Positions 1 to 6,363 are shown, counted from the first letter of the stretch. The stretch is DNA of 8,821 nucleotides from Bacteroidota bacterium (GCA_027021285.1 JALUUP010000364.1:1-8821); one strand, 5' to 3'. Numbers and translations: made by a program. Notes: generated by a model from the sequence alone, not told the origin.

Positions 1-1518
1 GGTGATGTCAACCGATTGCCCGACGAGGAACTTGTTGGCACCGAAAGCAACGCCGACCCTGCGCGGGATATTGGGACGAACAACGATCTTGGTTCCGGTA
101 GCGGGCGGATTGCCCCCGAACGCGGTACGTGGAGGCTCGACCACGATCCCGCCGCTCAGGCTGGTGCGGGGAAAACCGCCACTGGTATCACCGACAGCCT
201 CCAACGTGCGCGGAATGCCGCCCTGGCCATAATAGGACACGGTGGCCTTGGCCAGGATGCGAACGTGGTCTTCCGGCCTGGTGGTCCCGTTGTCGAAATC
301 GGCATGGGTATAATTCAATCGCCGGTACACGACCTGCCCTACCTGTCGCAGCATGTCCCCGATACCATTGCGGTTCTTCAGGTAAATTGTTCGATCCACG
401 GGCGAAGACCCGAAATCGTCGTAAGCCAGCGCGACCAGGTTCGGTGTGGTGGCTTTATCCCAGGTCCGATTTCCGTATTCATCCAGGAAACGCAGCGTAT
501 CGACGGCGCTCGTGACAAACTCCGGATCGCCCGCAAGGTGGGCGAGGTTCGCCACGACGCGATACGGAGGAATCAGGCCGGCCACCGGGTTGTTGTAAAA
601 ACCTCCGCCCGTCATGGGCTTCAGCACCTCGTACAGGTCGCCGGTAATCAATCCCCCGTCAACGCGCATGCCCCAGTCCGGGTTCGGTCCACCCGTGACG
701 GGATTGGGATTCGTAGGACGGTAAGCGGAGGCCGTAGGCGCATCCGGCAGGTTGTCGCCGAGGAAATACCGCCCGCGGCTGTAATCGCCGAACGAGCCGA
801 TGTATTCGCCTGCATCCACGATCGTCGCGGAATCCTTGACCCACACGAGCATCCTCGTCGTTCCGGGAAGCAACCGGACGATGGCAAGATCGGTAGAGCC
901 GATGACGGTGCCGTTCGAACCCCGCAAGTGGTATGCACGCAACGTATCCTTCGTGGTATCCGGCGGAGCGGCGAGATGCGTGAGATGACCGATATTCGGT
1001 TTGAAGAAAATCCGCTTGATGGATACCCGGTCGGATGCCGACGACGGCGTCGTCACCTGGAAACTGAAGACCTGGAGAATGGTGCCGGGTCCGGAATGGA
1101 ACGGTGACGACGTGGCGATCGCGCCCGCGGGCCGGAAGAACGGCTTCAATCCGAGCACCTTGTTTCCGGCCGGGCCGGCATAGTTGTACGCCTGGCGGCG
1201 CAACGACATCGATGTCGGTGAACTGACGGAAACGATGATGGAATCCGAGAACCCGCTGCTGAAGCTGTTCACGATGCGGAACCGGTTCTGAACAAAGGTC
1301 ACGACCACGGAGTCCTGGTTCATGAAGTCGATTGTGAGACCGGCATTATCTGCCAGTGTCAGCGTATCGGATATAAATTCAACGGAATCCGCCGTCTGTT
1401 CAATAGTCCGGGTGATGTTGAAAAAATCACCGATGACTGTTTTTATCTGTGCGTACGACGTACTCGCGACCGCCAGGGCCAGGAACATTGTCCATAATAC
1501 ACTGCGAATTCTCAACAT
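1..1518 (-). CDS. Large exported surface/extracellular protein, N-terminal part (open at left edge)
   Basis: Reading the minus strand from the ATG at 1518 gives 506 codons without a stop, ending in phase at base 1, so the 3' end lies outside the window. Residues 1-23 form a Sec signal peptide: basic start (MLRIR), a hydrophobic stretch (WTMFLALAVA) and a likely signal peptidase I site after SYA, before Gln24. The mature part is rich in Thr, Ser, Val, Gly and Pro, looks mostly beta-stranded and contains no cysteine. Segments around residues 345-400 (LRFLDEYGNRTWD and following) loosely resemble Ig-like adhesin modules, but I do not recognise a family. The start is supported by GGAG six bases upstream of the ATG and by the signal peptide; an in-frame ATG at 1542 has no such site. 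With a T9SS-tailed protein elsewhere in the window, T9SS export is plausible, but the C-terminus that would show it is missing. Function unknown. Confidence 0.8.
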   Translation of the reverse strand, partial: MLRIRSVLWTMFLALAVASTSYAQIKTVIGDFFNITRTIEQTADSVEFISDTLTLADNAGLTIDFMNQDSVVVTFVQNRFRIVNSFSSGFSDSIIVSVSSPTSMSLRRQAYNYAGPAGNKVLGLKPFFRPAGAIATSSPFHSGPGTILQVFSFQVTTPSSASDRVSIKRIFFKPNIGHLTHLAAPPDTTKDTLRAYHLRGSNGTVIGSTDLAIVRLLPGTTRMLVWVKDSATIVDAGEYIGSFGDYSRGRYFLGDNLPDAPTASAYRPTNPNPVTGGPNPDWGMRVDGGLITGDLYEVLKPMTGGGFYNNPVAGLIPPYRVVANLAHLAGDPEFVTSAVDTLRFLDEYGNRTWDKATTPNLVALAYDDFGSSPVDRTIYLKNRNGIGDMLRQVGQVVYRRLNYTHADFDNGTTRPEDHVRILAKATVSYYGQGGIPRTLEAVGDTSGGFPRTSLSGGIVVEPPRTAFGGNPPATGTKIVVRPNIPRRVGVAFGANKFLVGQSVDIT

Positions 1519-1564
1519 GGATCGCTCCGGTACTCGGTTCATGGGGTTTCTTCGAACGATGTAT

Positions 1565-1593
1565 AATATAGACAGGAACACGGATGGCTGCAA
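1565..1593 (-). promoter_or_regulatory. Candidate promoter of the exported-protein gene
   Basis: On the minus strand, TTGCAG (1593-1588) and TATATT (1570-1565) are separated by 17 bases. The -10 hexamer matches the sigma70 consensus at 5 of 6 positions and the -35 at only 3 of 6. The same bases also fit a Bacteroidota-style pattern, TTG-N20-TATATTAT. Initiation would fall near 1558, giving a leader of about 40 nt before the ATG at 1518. It lies in the 129-base gap after the hemerythrin gene, where I see no convincing terminator, so read-through from the upstream operon is also possible. Confidence 0.4.
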
Positions 1594-1647
1594 ACTCCGG
1601 CGAACGCGTCTCCGTCTGCGACTATCCGCAATTGGAAAGAAAGGTAA

Positions 1648-2163
1648 CTACATAGAATCGAGCGCCCGTTCGATTTTCCTTCGATCGTCCTCGGTCAACA
1701 CTTCGCCGGCCCGGCTGTAAACGCCTTGTTCTTCCTTCACGAAATGTGCGAGAAACTCCGCCTCGACGATCCTGAGCTTCGTGACCACGAGATCCACATG
1801 CCCGGATGAGGTATTGCCGCCGGAACCGATTGCATCGCACATGGAGGTCAGCGATGCGAGGGCCTTCTCAAGATGACGGTGCTCGGCTTCCAGGACCTCA
1901 AAGATCGTGTTGCCCGTTTCCGCTCCCGCCGAGAGCGGTATCCTCAACACTGGAAAAACGCCTTGCTCTTCCTTTCGCACGTGTTTCTCCACGAGTCGGT
2001 TTATCTCGTCGAGACGCTTTTCGAGAGAAACTGCTGCTTGCGCAACAGCTTCGGAGTCTCGTTCTCCGGCGTTCATGCCGGCCGCGACCAGCGCCCTGAA
2101 GGCGGCACGAAATTCGTCGTGATCCCGGATCACTCCTTGTAGCACCTGGGGGAATTCACTCAT
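1648..2163 (-). CDS. Hemerythrin-like HHE di-iron domain protein
   Basis: 171 residues, almost entirely one hemerythrin/HHE four-helix bundle. Candidate iron ligands are seen in order: H15 in RDHDEF, H61 and E65 in HVRKEEQGVF, H95 or H97 in EAEHRHLEK, and H140 and E144 in HFVKEEQGVY. Two HxxxE pairs plus two lone histidines is the ligand layout of RIC/YtfE-type di-iron proteins rather than of classical O2-carrying hemerythrins. RIC proteins repair Fe-S centres after nitrosative or oxidative damage, but normally carry an extra N-terminal ScdA domain that is absent here. No signal peptide, so cytoplasmic. Its ATG overlaps the thioredoxin gene's stop by 8 nt, and AGGAA sits 9 bases upstream, so translation is probably coupled. 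It is the last gene of the mrp-nfu-nadK-trx run, which suggests a role in iron/redox stress. The di-iron fold is well supported; the repair role is inferred, and O2 or NO sensing or iron storage are alternatives. Confidence 0.88.
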   Translation of the reverse strand: MSEFPQVLQGVIRDHDEFRAAFRALVAAGMNAGERDSEAVAQAAVSLEKRLDEINRLVEKHVRKEEQGVFPVLRIPLSAGAETGNTIFEVLEAEHRHLEKALASLTSMCDAIGSGGNTSSGHVDLVVTKLRIVEAEFLAHFVKEEQGVYSRAGEVLTEDDRRKIERALDSM

Positions 2164-2764
2164 GGTTGTTCGTTCCTAATAGCTTCAGCATGTCCCGTTC
2201 AAGTGATTCGTGTGGTGTTTCGACGATGCGTCCGACCTCGGCGCCGTTCCGGAAGAAAATAAACGTCGGCACACGCTCGACTCTGAAGATCATTGAGCTG
2301 CCGTCAAGAGAAAACTTCTGCCGGTCCACACCGATCAGCGTAACGACGGAATCCGAAAGTCCCGCTTCTTTCAACACCCTGAAGAACCTCGGGACTTCCC
2401 GCTTGCTGTCCGAACACCAGCTACCGAAAAAGCACTTTACCTTCACGCCCGAAAAGACGCCGGAAAGTCGCGAAACCGCTTCCGGATCGGGCTCATACTC
2501 GGCGAAGGTACTATCGAACCATCCACCACCGAACTTCCTGAGATCGTCGACGCCGACAACGCCCATCAGGTTCTCGTTGATGACAACCGGGGATTCCTTC
2601 GTCGCGACCGAAGCCTCGGAATCCACGGAGGCCGACACGCCGGCAGGCTGGACAACCGCCCCCCGGTTTGTCCCGGCGCCGTCGGTTGCTTCGCGTGATG
2701 AAGAGCACCCCGCTGCCAGGACAACAGCGCTCATCAAGAAGCAACATATAAACGCGCGTCTCAT
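2156..2764 (-). CDS. Thioredoxin-fold lipoprotein with WCxxS active site
   Basis: 202 residues starting MRRAFICC. The ATG at 2764 overlaps the nadK stop as ATGA; an in-frame ATG at 2794 would add ten non-signal residues and lies inside nadK. Residues 1-20 are a lipoprotein signal ending VLAAGC, so C20 is the likely lipidated cysteine. A Ser/Ala/Val-rich linker follows to about residue 60, then a thioredoxin-like domain over roughly 85-198. Its active-site loop reads FFGSWCSDS: C117 is present, but the second CxxC cysteine is replaced by S120. REVP follows, and VERVPTFIFF supplies the cis-proline P166. Another cysteine, C111, precedes the loop. The protein should be anchored in the envelope facing the periplasm. 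WCxDS thioredoxin-like lipoproteins occur in Bacteroidota, but their substrates are not known to me. A monothiol site argues against a standard disulfide oxidase. It is coupled on both sides, to nadK and to the hemerythrin gene. Confidence 0.85.
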   Translation of the reverse strand: MRRAFICCFLMSAVVLAAGCSSSREATDGAGTNRGAVVQPAGVSASVDSEASVATKESPVVINENLMGVVGVDDLRKFGGGWFDSTFAEYEPDPEAVSRLSGVFSGVKVKCFFGSWCSDSKREVPRFFRVLKEAGLSDSVVTLIGVDRQKFSLDGSSMIFRVERVPTFIFFRNGAEVGRIVETPHESLERDMLKLLGTNNHE

Positions 2765-3663
2765 TGCGGCGCATCCCGGTTGTCTTTGCCCCACATCAGC
2801 TTGGTCCTGAGCGTATCGAAGTAATTGCTTCCCATCAGCTTGATCAATTTTACAGCATGAGAGGCTCTCCGCACCGAGATCTCAATCATCTCGTCCGAAC
2901 TGTCGCGGATCTGCCCGTCGGCCGTCACGAGCACGTAGCCTTCCGGCGTGGAGGCTTGCACATGAATGGCGGACGAATTTGGCACCACGATGGGCCGGAT
3001 AGTGAGGGTGTGCGCGCCGATTGGACTGATCGTGATCGCTTCCGTATTTGGAACCACGATCGGTCCGCCCACCGCAAGCGAATACGCCGTGGAACCGGTC
3101 GGCGTAGCGATGATGATCCCGTCGGCGTGAAACGAGGCCAGCAAATGGTCATCGAGATTGACGGTAAGCTTGATGACCCGGGCCGTGCCGCTCTTGGCTA
3201 CGACAACGTCATTCAGCGCGGTGAACGTCTCCCCCCTGGATATGGTCTCGCCTACCAGGACCATCCGCTGTTCCACGGAATAATTGCCGGACCGAATCAT
3301 CTCCACGCTTTCGATGACATCCTGCGGCGAGACGTCGGCCAGGAATCCGAGCTTTCCGAGATTCACGCCCAAGACCGGAGGGAAATGCGTTTTCAACACG
3401 TGTGTCGCCGTCAACAGCGTCCCGTCGCCTCCGAAGGTCACCAACACATCACTGTGTTCCGGCATTGTTTCGCGGGGGATGACGTTTTCCGGTGGGATCT
3501 GCTCGCATTCGTCGGCGGGGAGAATGTCGAACAATTCCTTTTCCACCGTGAACGGAATGCTTTTTTCCAGCAAGTAGCGCACGAGAATGCAAACGTTCGG
3601 TACGACCTTGGGTTTCATGGGATTTCCGAGAATCCCGAATCGCAACTGTGTCGTGGAAGTCAT
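2761..3663 (-). CDS. nadK: NAD kinase (ATP/polyphosphate-NAD kinase)
   Basis: 300 residues, a normal length for bacterial NadK, which phosphorylates NAD to NADP in the cytoplasm. Hallmarks seen: the GGDGT nucleotide-binding motif at 78-82, with D80 the expected catalytic aspartate; GVNLGKLGFLAD at 99-110; the ALND motif with N151 and D152; and DGIIIATPTGSTAYSLA at 181-197 with GGPIVVP after it, the conserved NAD-binding core. The N-terminal strand (RFGILGNP) is also typical. The ATG at 3663 is preceded only by a weak purine-rich stretch (GGGAAAAG). A 92-base gap holding a small hairpin separates it from the upstream Nfu gene, while its 3' end overlaps the thioredoxin start by four bases. NADP supply would fit with reductive repair functions of its neighbours, though nadK is a housekeeping gene and may simply be carried in the operon. 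Identification is firm. Confidence 0.96.
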   Translation of the reverse strand: MTSTTQLRFGILGNPMKPKVVPNVCILVRYLLEKSIPFTVEKELFDILPADECEQIPPENVIPRETMPEHSDVLVTFGGDGTLLTATHVLKTHFPPVLGVNLGKLGFLADVSPQDVIESVEMIRSGNYSVEQRMVLVGETISRGETFTALNDVVVAKSGTARVIKLTVNLDDHLLASFHADGIIIATPTGSTAYSLAVGGPIVVPNTEAITISPIGAHTLTIRPIVVPNSSAIHVQASTPEGYVLVTADGQIRDSSDEMIEISVRRASHAVKLIKLMGSNYFDTLRTKLMWGKDNRDAPQ

Positions 3664-3686
3664 AATTCTTTTCCCGCTGAATGGCG

Positions 3687-3715
3687 AAAAACGGCAGGGG
3701 CCTGATCAGTCCCTG
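3687..3715 (-). terminator. Weak hairpin plus T-run between nfu and nadK
   Basis: On the minus strand, CAGGG (3715-3711) can pair with CCCTG (3699-3695), and the 11-base loop contains the small palindrome CTGATCAG. The hairpin is followed three bases later by five T residues (3691-3687). The stem is only 5 bp, so this is at best an attenuator or partial terminator that could lower nadK-trx-hemerythrin expression relative to mrp-nfu. It may be fortuitous. Confidence 0.28.
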
Positions 3716-3755
3716 TGAAATCCATCCCCATATGCGCGTCCTCTGCGCTTCCGGG

Positions 3756-3995
3756 TCAGGGAACGGCTTCAATACGCCGAATACCCTCGACCTGGCTCAA
3801 TATCGCTTTTTCCACCCCCGCGCGCAGGGTCATGATGGACAACGAGCAACGCGCGCATTCCCCCAGGAACCGGACATCGGCGATGCCGTCCTCGCCGACC
3901 TCGACCAGCTCGATGTCGCCGTTGTCCTTACGGAGATACGGCCGGATGCTCTCCAGGACCCGTTCGATTGCCGCCCGTTGACGTTCAACATCCAT
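3756..3995 (-). CDS. Nfu-type Fe-S cluster scaffold (NifU C-terminal domain)
   Basis: 79 residues from the ATG at 3995; a TTG at 4001 in the same frame would add two residues. It is a stand-alone NifU C-terminal (Nfu) domain. The family signature is seen as GECARCSLS followed by TLRAGVE, with the cluster-binding CxxC at C47 and C50 (ATG numbering). The IRPYLRKDNGDIELV segment near the N-terminus is also typical. Nfu proteins hold a 4Fe-4S cluster, usually at a dimer interface, and pass it to target apoproteins in the cytoplasm. Single-domain forms of this length are common. The gene begins 18 bases after the mrp stop codon, and mrp encodes another Fe-S carrier, so the two probably work together. 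There is no strong Shine-Dalgarno; GGGG about ten bases upstream of the ATG is the best candidate. Confidence 0.9.
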   Translation of the reverse strand: MDVERQRAAIERVLESIRPYLRKDNGDIELVEVGEDGIADVRFLGECARCSLSIMTLRAGVEKAILSQVEGIRRIEAVP

Positions 3996-4013
3996 GGACA
4001 ATACCCCGTCTCG

Positions 4014-5120
4014 TTACAGCGATAGCTTGATTTCGGGACTGGAGCCCTGTGAATGATGCTGAATACTGACCTGCGCCGCCATGTTCCGGGCGATCTGTAA
4101 AAAGACCTTCGTGTGCTCGCTCTCCGGTTCCGCGATCACAATAGGCGTTCCAGCGTCGCCTCCCTCTCGTAATTTCGTGTAAAGAGGAATTTCGCCCAGG
4201 AAGGCAATCCCATGTTTCTCCGCCGCTTTACGGCCTCCCCCGTGGCTGAAAATTTCGTCCCTGTGCCCGCACTCGCTACAAACGTGATAGCTCATGTTTT
4301 CGATGATACCAAGTATGGGCACGTTCACTTTTTCGAACATCCTGATACCCTTCACCGCGTCCGCAAGGCTGATGTCCTGGGGCGTGGTTACGATAACCGC
4401 CCCGGTCAGGGGAATGGTCTGCACCAGGGTCAACTGGATATCCCCGGTTCCGGGCGGAAGATCGAACACGAGGTAATCCAGTTCGCCCCACTCGACATCG
4501 CTCAGGAACTGCTTGACGGCTCCGCTGGCCATGGGGCCCCGCCAGATCATGGCCTCGTCGGGCGGAACGAGGAAACCTATGGACATGACTTTCACCCCGT
4601 GACTCGTAATGGGAACAAGTTTCTTCGTGCCGTTTTCATCGATCACCTGGGGCTGCCCGGTGATTCCCATCATGAGCGGAGCGCTGGGACCGTAGATGTC
4701 CGCGTCAAGCAGACCGACTTTCGCGCCGTCAAGGGCCAGGGCCACGGCAAGGTTTACCGCGACCGTGGATTTCCCTACGCCTCCCTTGCCGCTGGCTACC
4801 GCTATCGTGTTCTTCACTCCCGGTATGAGCGACTCTTTCACGTCGTTCATGTGAGCTCCCACCCGTGAGCCCATCTGGATATCAATCGAACCGATTTCGG
4901 GAATGTCGCGCCGCAGAGCGGTTTCCGCCGCGTTCCGCAGGTGGTCTTTCAGTGGGCAGGCGGGCGTTGTCAACTCGAACCTGAACGCAATGTCATTTCC
5001 AGAGATGGAAATGTTTTTGATCATACCCAGCGAAACGACATCTTTATGCAAATCGGGATCGATTACCGTCCGCAGGGCTTGCAGGATTCTTTCTTCTGTT
5101 ATGTTTTCAGAATTGCTCAA
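4014..5120 (-). CDS. mrp: Mrp/ApbC/NBP35-family Fe-S carrier P-loop ATPase
   Basis: 368 residues in two domains. Residues 1-95 are a MIP18/DUF59 domain (ILQALRTVIDPDLHKDVVSLG, with TTPACPLKD at 51-59). Residues about 100-350 are the Mrp ATPase: deviant Walker A GKGGVGKST at 111-119, the LLDADIYGPS segment at 137-146, FDLPPGTGD at 219-227, and a cluster-binding CxxC at C281 and C284 inside ENMSYHVCSECG. Such proteins bind a 4Fe-4S cluster and transfer it to apoproteins in an ATPase-dependent manner in the cytoplasm. The start is a TTG at 5120, chosen because AAAGGAA lies eight bases upstream and the N-terminus then aligns with the DUF59 domain. It is the first gene of a likely five-gene operon reading away from a divergent promoter region that carries an FNR-type palindrome. 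All key motifs are present. Confidence 0.95.
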   Translation of the reverse strand: MSNSENITEERILQALRTVIDPDLHKDVVSLGMIKNISISGNDIAFRFELTTPACPLKDHLRNAAETALRRDIPEIGSIDIQMGSRVGAHMNDVKESLIPGVKNTIAVASGKGGVGKSTVAVNLAVALALDGAKVGLLDADIYGPSAPLMMGITGQPQVIDENGTKKLVPITSHGVKVMSIGFLVPPDEAMIWRGPMASGAVKQFLSDVEWGELDYLVFDLPPGTGDIQLTLVQTIPLTGAVIVTTPQDISLADAVKGIRMFEKVNVPILGIIENMSYHVCSECGHRDEIFSHGGGRKAAEKHGIAFLGEIPLYTKLREGGDAGTPIVIAEPESEHTKVFLQIARNMAAQVSIQHHSQGSSPEIKLSL

Positions 5121-5127
5121 TTGGCTG

Positions 5128-5134
5128 TTCCTTT
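5128..5134 (-). promoter_or_regulatory. Ribosome binding site deciding the TTG start of mrp
   Basis: AAAGGAA on the minus strand lies eight bases before the TTG at 5120. It is the best Shine-Dalgarno match in the mrp leader and supports the non-ATG start. Confidence 0.65.
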
Positions 5135-5183
5135 CAAATAGAAGTCACAGACCATGCCTCGTTTATGCACGGACATGATCAAT

Positions 5184-5189
5184 ATTTTA
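5184..5189 (-). promoter_or_regulatory. Candidate -10 element for the mrp operon
   Basis: TAAAAT on the minus strand matches the sigma70 -10 consensus at 5 of 6 positions. No -35 hexamer is recognisable 17 bases upstream; the FNR-type palindrome occupies that area instead. If this element is used, transcription starts near 5177 with a leader of roughly 57 nt. The palindrome would then centre near -33, overlapping the -35 region, which is not the usual class II activator position. Confidence 0.33.
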
Positions 5190-5203
5190 ACTTATCAAAG
5201 CAG

Positions 5204-5217
5204 TTGATGAAAATCAA
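5204..5217. promoter_or_regulatory. FNR/Crp-family operator (TTGAT-N4-ATCAA)
   Basis: TTGATGAAAATCAA matches all ten specified bases of the FNR/ANR/DNR-type consensus. It lies in the spacer between divergently transcribed genes: about 90 bases from the mrp start and about 110 bases from the dehydrogenase start, so it could act on either. Crp/Fnr-family regulators respond to O2, NO or redox state, which fits Fe-S and di-iron genes in the mrp operon. Candidate -10 elements lie about 24 bases away on either side (TAAAAT on minus, a poorer TAAAAC at 5233-5238 on plus). This spacing suggests overlap with the -35 region, so the direction of control cannot be told. No regulator gene is present in the window. 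Confidence 0.6.
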
Positions 5218-5323
5218 TGAAACCGTCGCCTGTAAAACAATCCATGCCCCGGAACAACTCACCCGGAAATCGCATCCCGGCGAACGTCTTTCTTCCGCAC
5301 AACCTGAAACCACGGGTCCCAAC

Positions 5324-6115
5324 ATGACGAAACAGGCAATAAGCACAGCCCTCATCACCGGGGGATCGTCCGGTATCGGGCTCGCCACGGCCCGTCTTCT
5401 TTCGCAGGAGGGCGTCCGCGTAGCCCTGCTCGCACGCGACGAGAAAAAACTTCGTGAAGCGGCGGAACTGCTGGACCCCGTCCCGTTGATCTTTCCGGTC
5501 GATGTTCAGGATGCCGCTGCCCTAGCCGGAACCATCGCACGCGTGGAAGAATCACTCGGCCACCTCGATATCGCGATCGTCAACGCGGGCATCGGGCTCT
5601 ACGGTCCCGTGACACAGACCTCCTGGTCCGACATGAAAGAAGTCCTGCGCGTCAACGTCGAAGGAGCGATTTTCACCGCCGGTGCCGTTGCGAAACACAT
5701 GGTCGCCAGGGGCGAGGGAAGCATCGTGTTCGTTTCATCGATACTTGGAAAACGAGCCATCCCCAACAGCGCGGTCTACTCGGCCAGCAAGTACGCCCTC
5801 CAGGGATTCGCCGACGCTTTCCGCCTGGAAATGGAGCCGCACGGGATACACGTGGCCGTCGTGCTTCCTCCCCGCACCGATACTCCATTCCACGAGAGGA
5901 TGGTGAAATCCGCTCCGATACCGCCTTCGCGGGCCAGTATGCCGTCCGTTCCGGCTGACACCGTCGCCGGAGCTATTTTCCATGCCTTGAAACACCGAAA
6001 AAGAGAAGTCGTCGTCTCCCTGCCGGGAAAACTCTTCACGTTTTTTGGATACCATTTCCCGGGCCTCGGCGATCTTCTCCTTCGCCGATACTACGGGGAG
6101 AATGATACGGAATGA
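5324..6115 (+). CDS. Short-chain dehydrogenase/reductase (classical SDR)
   Basis: 263 residues from the ATG at 5324. The Rossmann start TALITGGSSGIG (TGxxxGIG at 12-19) begins within ten residues of it. An in-frame ATG at 5165 would add 53 unrelated residues and run through the FNR-type operator, so it is not used. Classical features seen: NAGIG at 87-91, and the catalytic tetrad N111, S139, Y152 and K156 (YSASK). ARDEKKL after the second strand has R38 where NADP-preferring members carry a basic residue. The C-terminal part (LKHRKREVVVSLPGKLFTFFGYHFPGLGD) resembles DltE/YqjQ-like SDRs with a weakly hydrophobic tail. The substrate cannot be told. No clear Shine-Dalgarno is visible. It is divergent from mrp, sharing the intergenic region, and convergent with recN. 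Confidence 0.92.
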   Translation: MTKQAISTALITGGSSGIGLATARLLSQEGVRVALLARDEKKLREAAELLDPVPLIFPVDVQDAAALAGTIARVEESLGHLDIAIVNAGIGLYGPVTQTSWSDMKEVLRVNVEGAIFTAGAVAKHMVARGEGSIVFVSSILGKRAIPNSAVYSASKYALQGFADAFRLEMEPHGIHVAVVLPPRTDTPFHERMVKSAPIPPSRASMPSVPADTVAGAIFHALKHRKREVVVSLPGKLFTFFGYHFPGLGDLLLRRYYGENDTE

Positions 6116-6146
6116 ATGGGTGAACCGGACCACGGACAATTGCGAG

Positions 6147-6167
6147 GATTTAAAAATTGAAAATTGA
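6147..6167. repeat. Heptamer array, AAATTGA type
   Basis: Two exact tandem copies of AAATTGA (6154-6160 and 6161-6167), preceded in phase by the related GATTTAA. The array lies about 30 bases after the dehydrogenase stop codon. A related AT-rich word occurs on the opposite strand at the end of recN. Confidence 0.55.
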
Positions 6168-6239
6168 GGTTTTTTAAGAATTGGCGAATTGTTTACGGTT
6201 TATCAGAAATTGTAGGAGGGGTCTCCCGACCCAGAAGAG

Positions 6240-6288
6240 ACCGCGGACGACAGACCACGGACCACGGACGACGGGCGACATACAACGG
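6240..6288. repeat. Heptamer array, ACCACGG type (seven units)
   Basis: Forty-nine bases that divide cleanly into seven 7-base units. The third and fourth (6254-6267) are identical copies of ACCACGG. The others are ACCGCGG, ACGACAG, ACGACGG, GCGACAT and ACAACGG, all in register with no insertion or deletion. The same word occurs once near 6131-6137 and in variant form at 6371-6377 and 8393-8406. Confidence 0.75.
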
Positions 6289-6330
6289 GAGAGCAATGCT
6301 AAATTCTGAAGAGAAGTTTCGAATTCCCGG

Positions 6331-6350
6331 ATTCCCGCTTTCGCGGGGAT
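6331..6350. repeat. REP/dRS3-like palindrome
   Basis: ATTCCCGC, the four-base loop TTTC, and GCGGGGAT form an 8-bp hairpin with one T-G wobble. This matches the widespread ATTCCCGC...GCGGGAAT intergenic palindrome, of which the Neisseria dRS3 element is the best-known form. No run of T follows on either strand, so it is classed as a repeat rather than a terminator. Confidence 0.65.
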
Positions 6351-6363
6351 GAGATGCAACTGC

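Noticed and set aside
16..1107. 363-codon plus-strand open frame near the left edge
   Set aside because: It is antisense to the exported-protein gene, which has a signal peptide, a promoter and a ribosome binding site; the plus-strand product looks like an arginine-rich shadow.
2764..3705. 313-codon plus-strand open frame opposite nadK
   Set aside because: It lies fully antisense to a gene with all NadK motifs; its product is rich in Arg/His with no recognisable domain, as expected from a mirror frame in GC-rich coding DNA.
5165..5323. N-terminal extension of the dehydrogenase from an upstream ATG
   Set aside because: The 53 added residues do not resemble SDR sequence and would place the operator palindrome inside coding sequence; the Rossmann motif sits correctly after the ATG at 5324.
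5179..5388. Minus-strand 69-codon frame with a lipoprotein-like segment (VVSGC)
   Set aside because: It covers the FNR-type palindrome and the first residues of the dehydrogenase on the opposite strand; it lacks a ribosome binding site, and the lipobox resemblance is probably chance.
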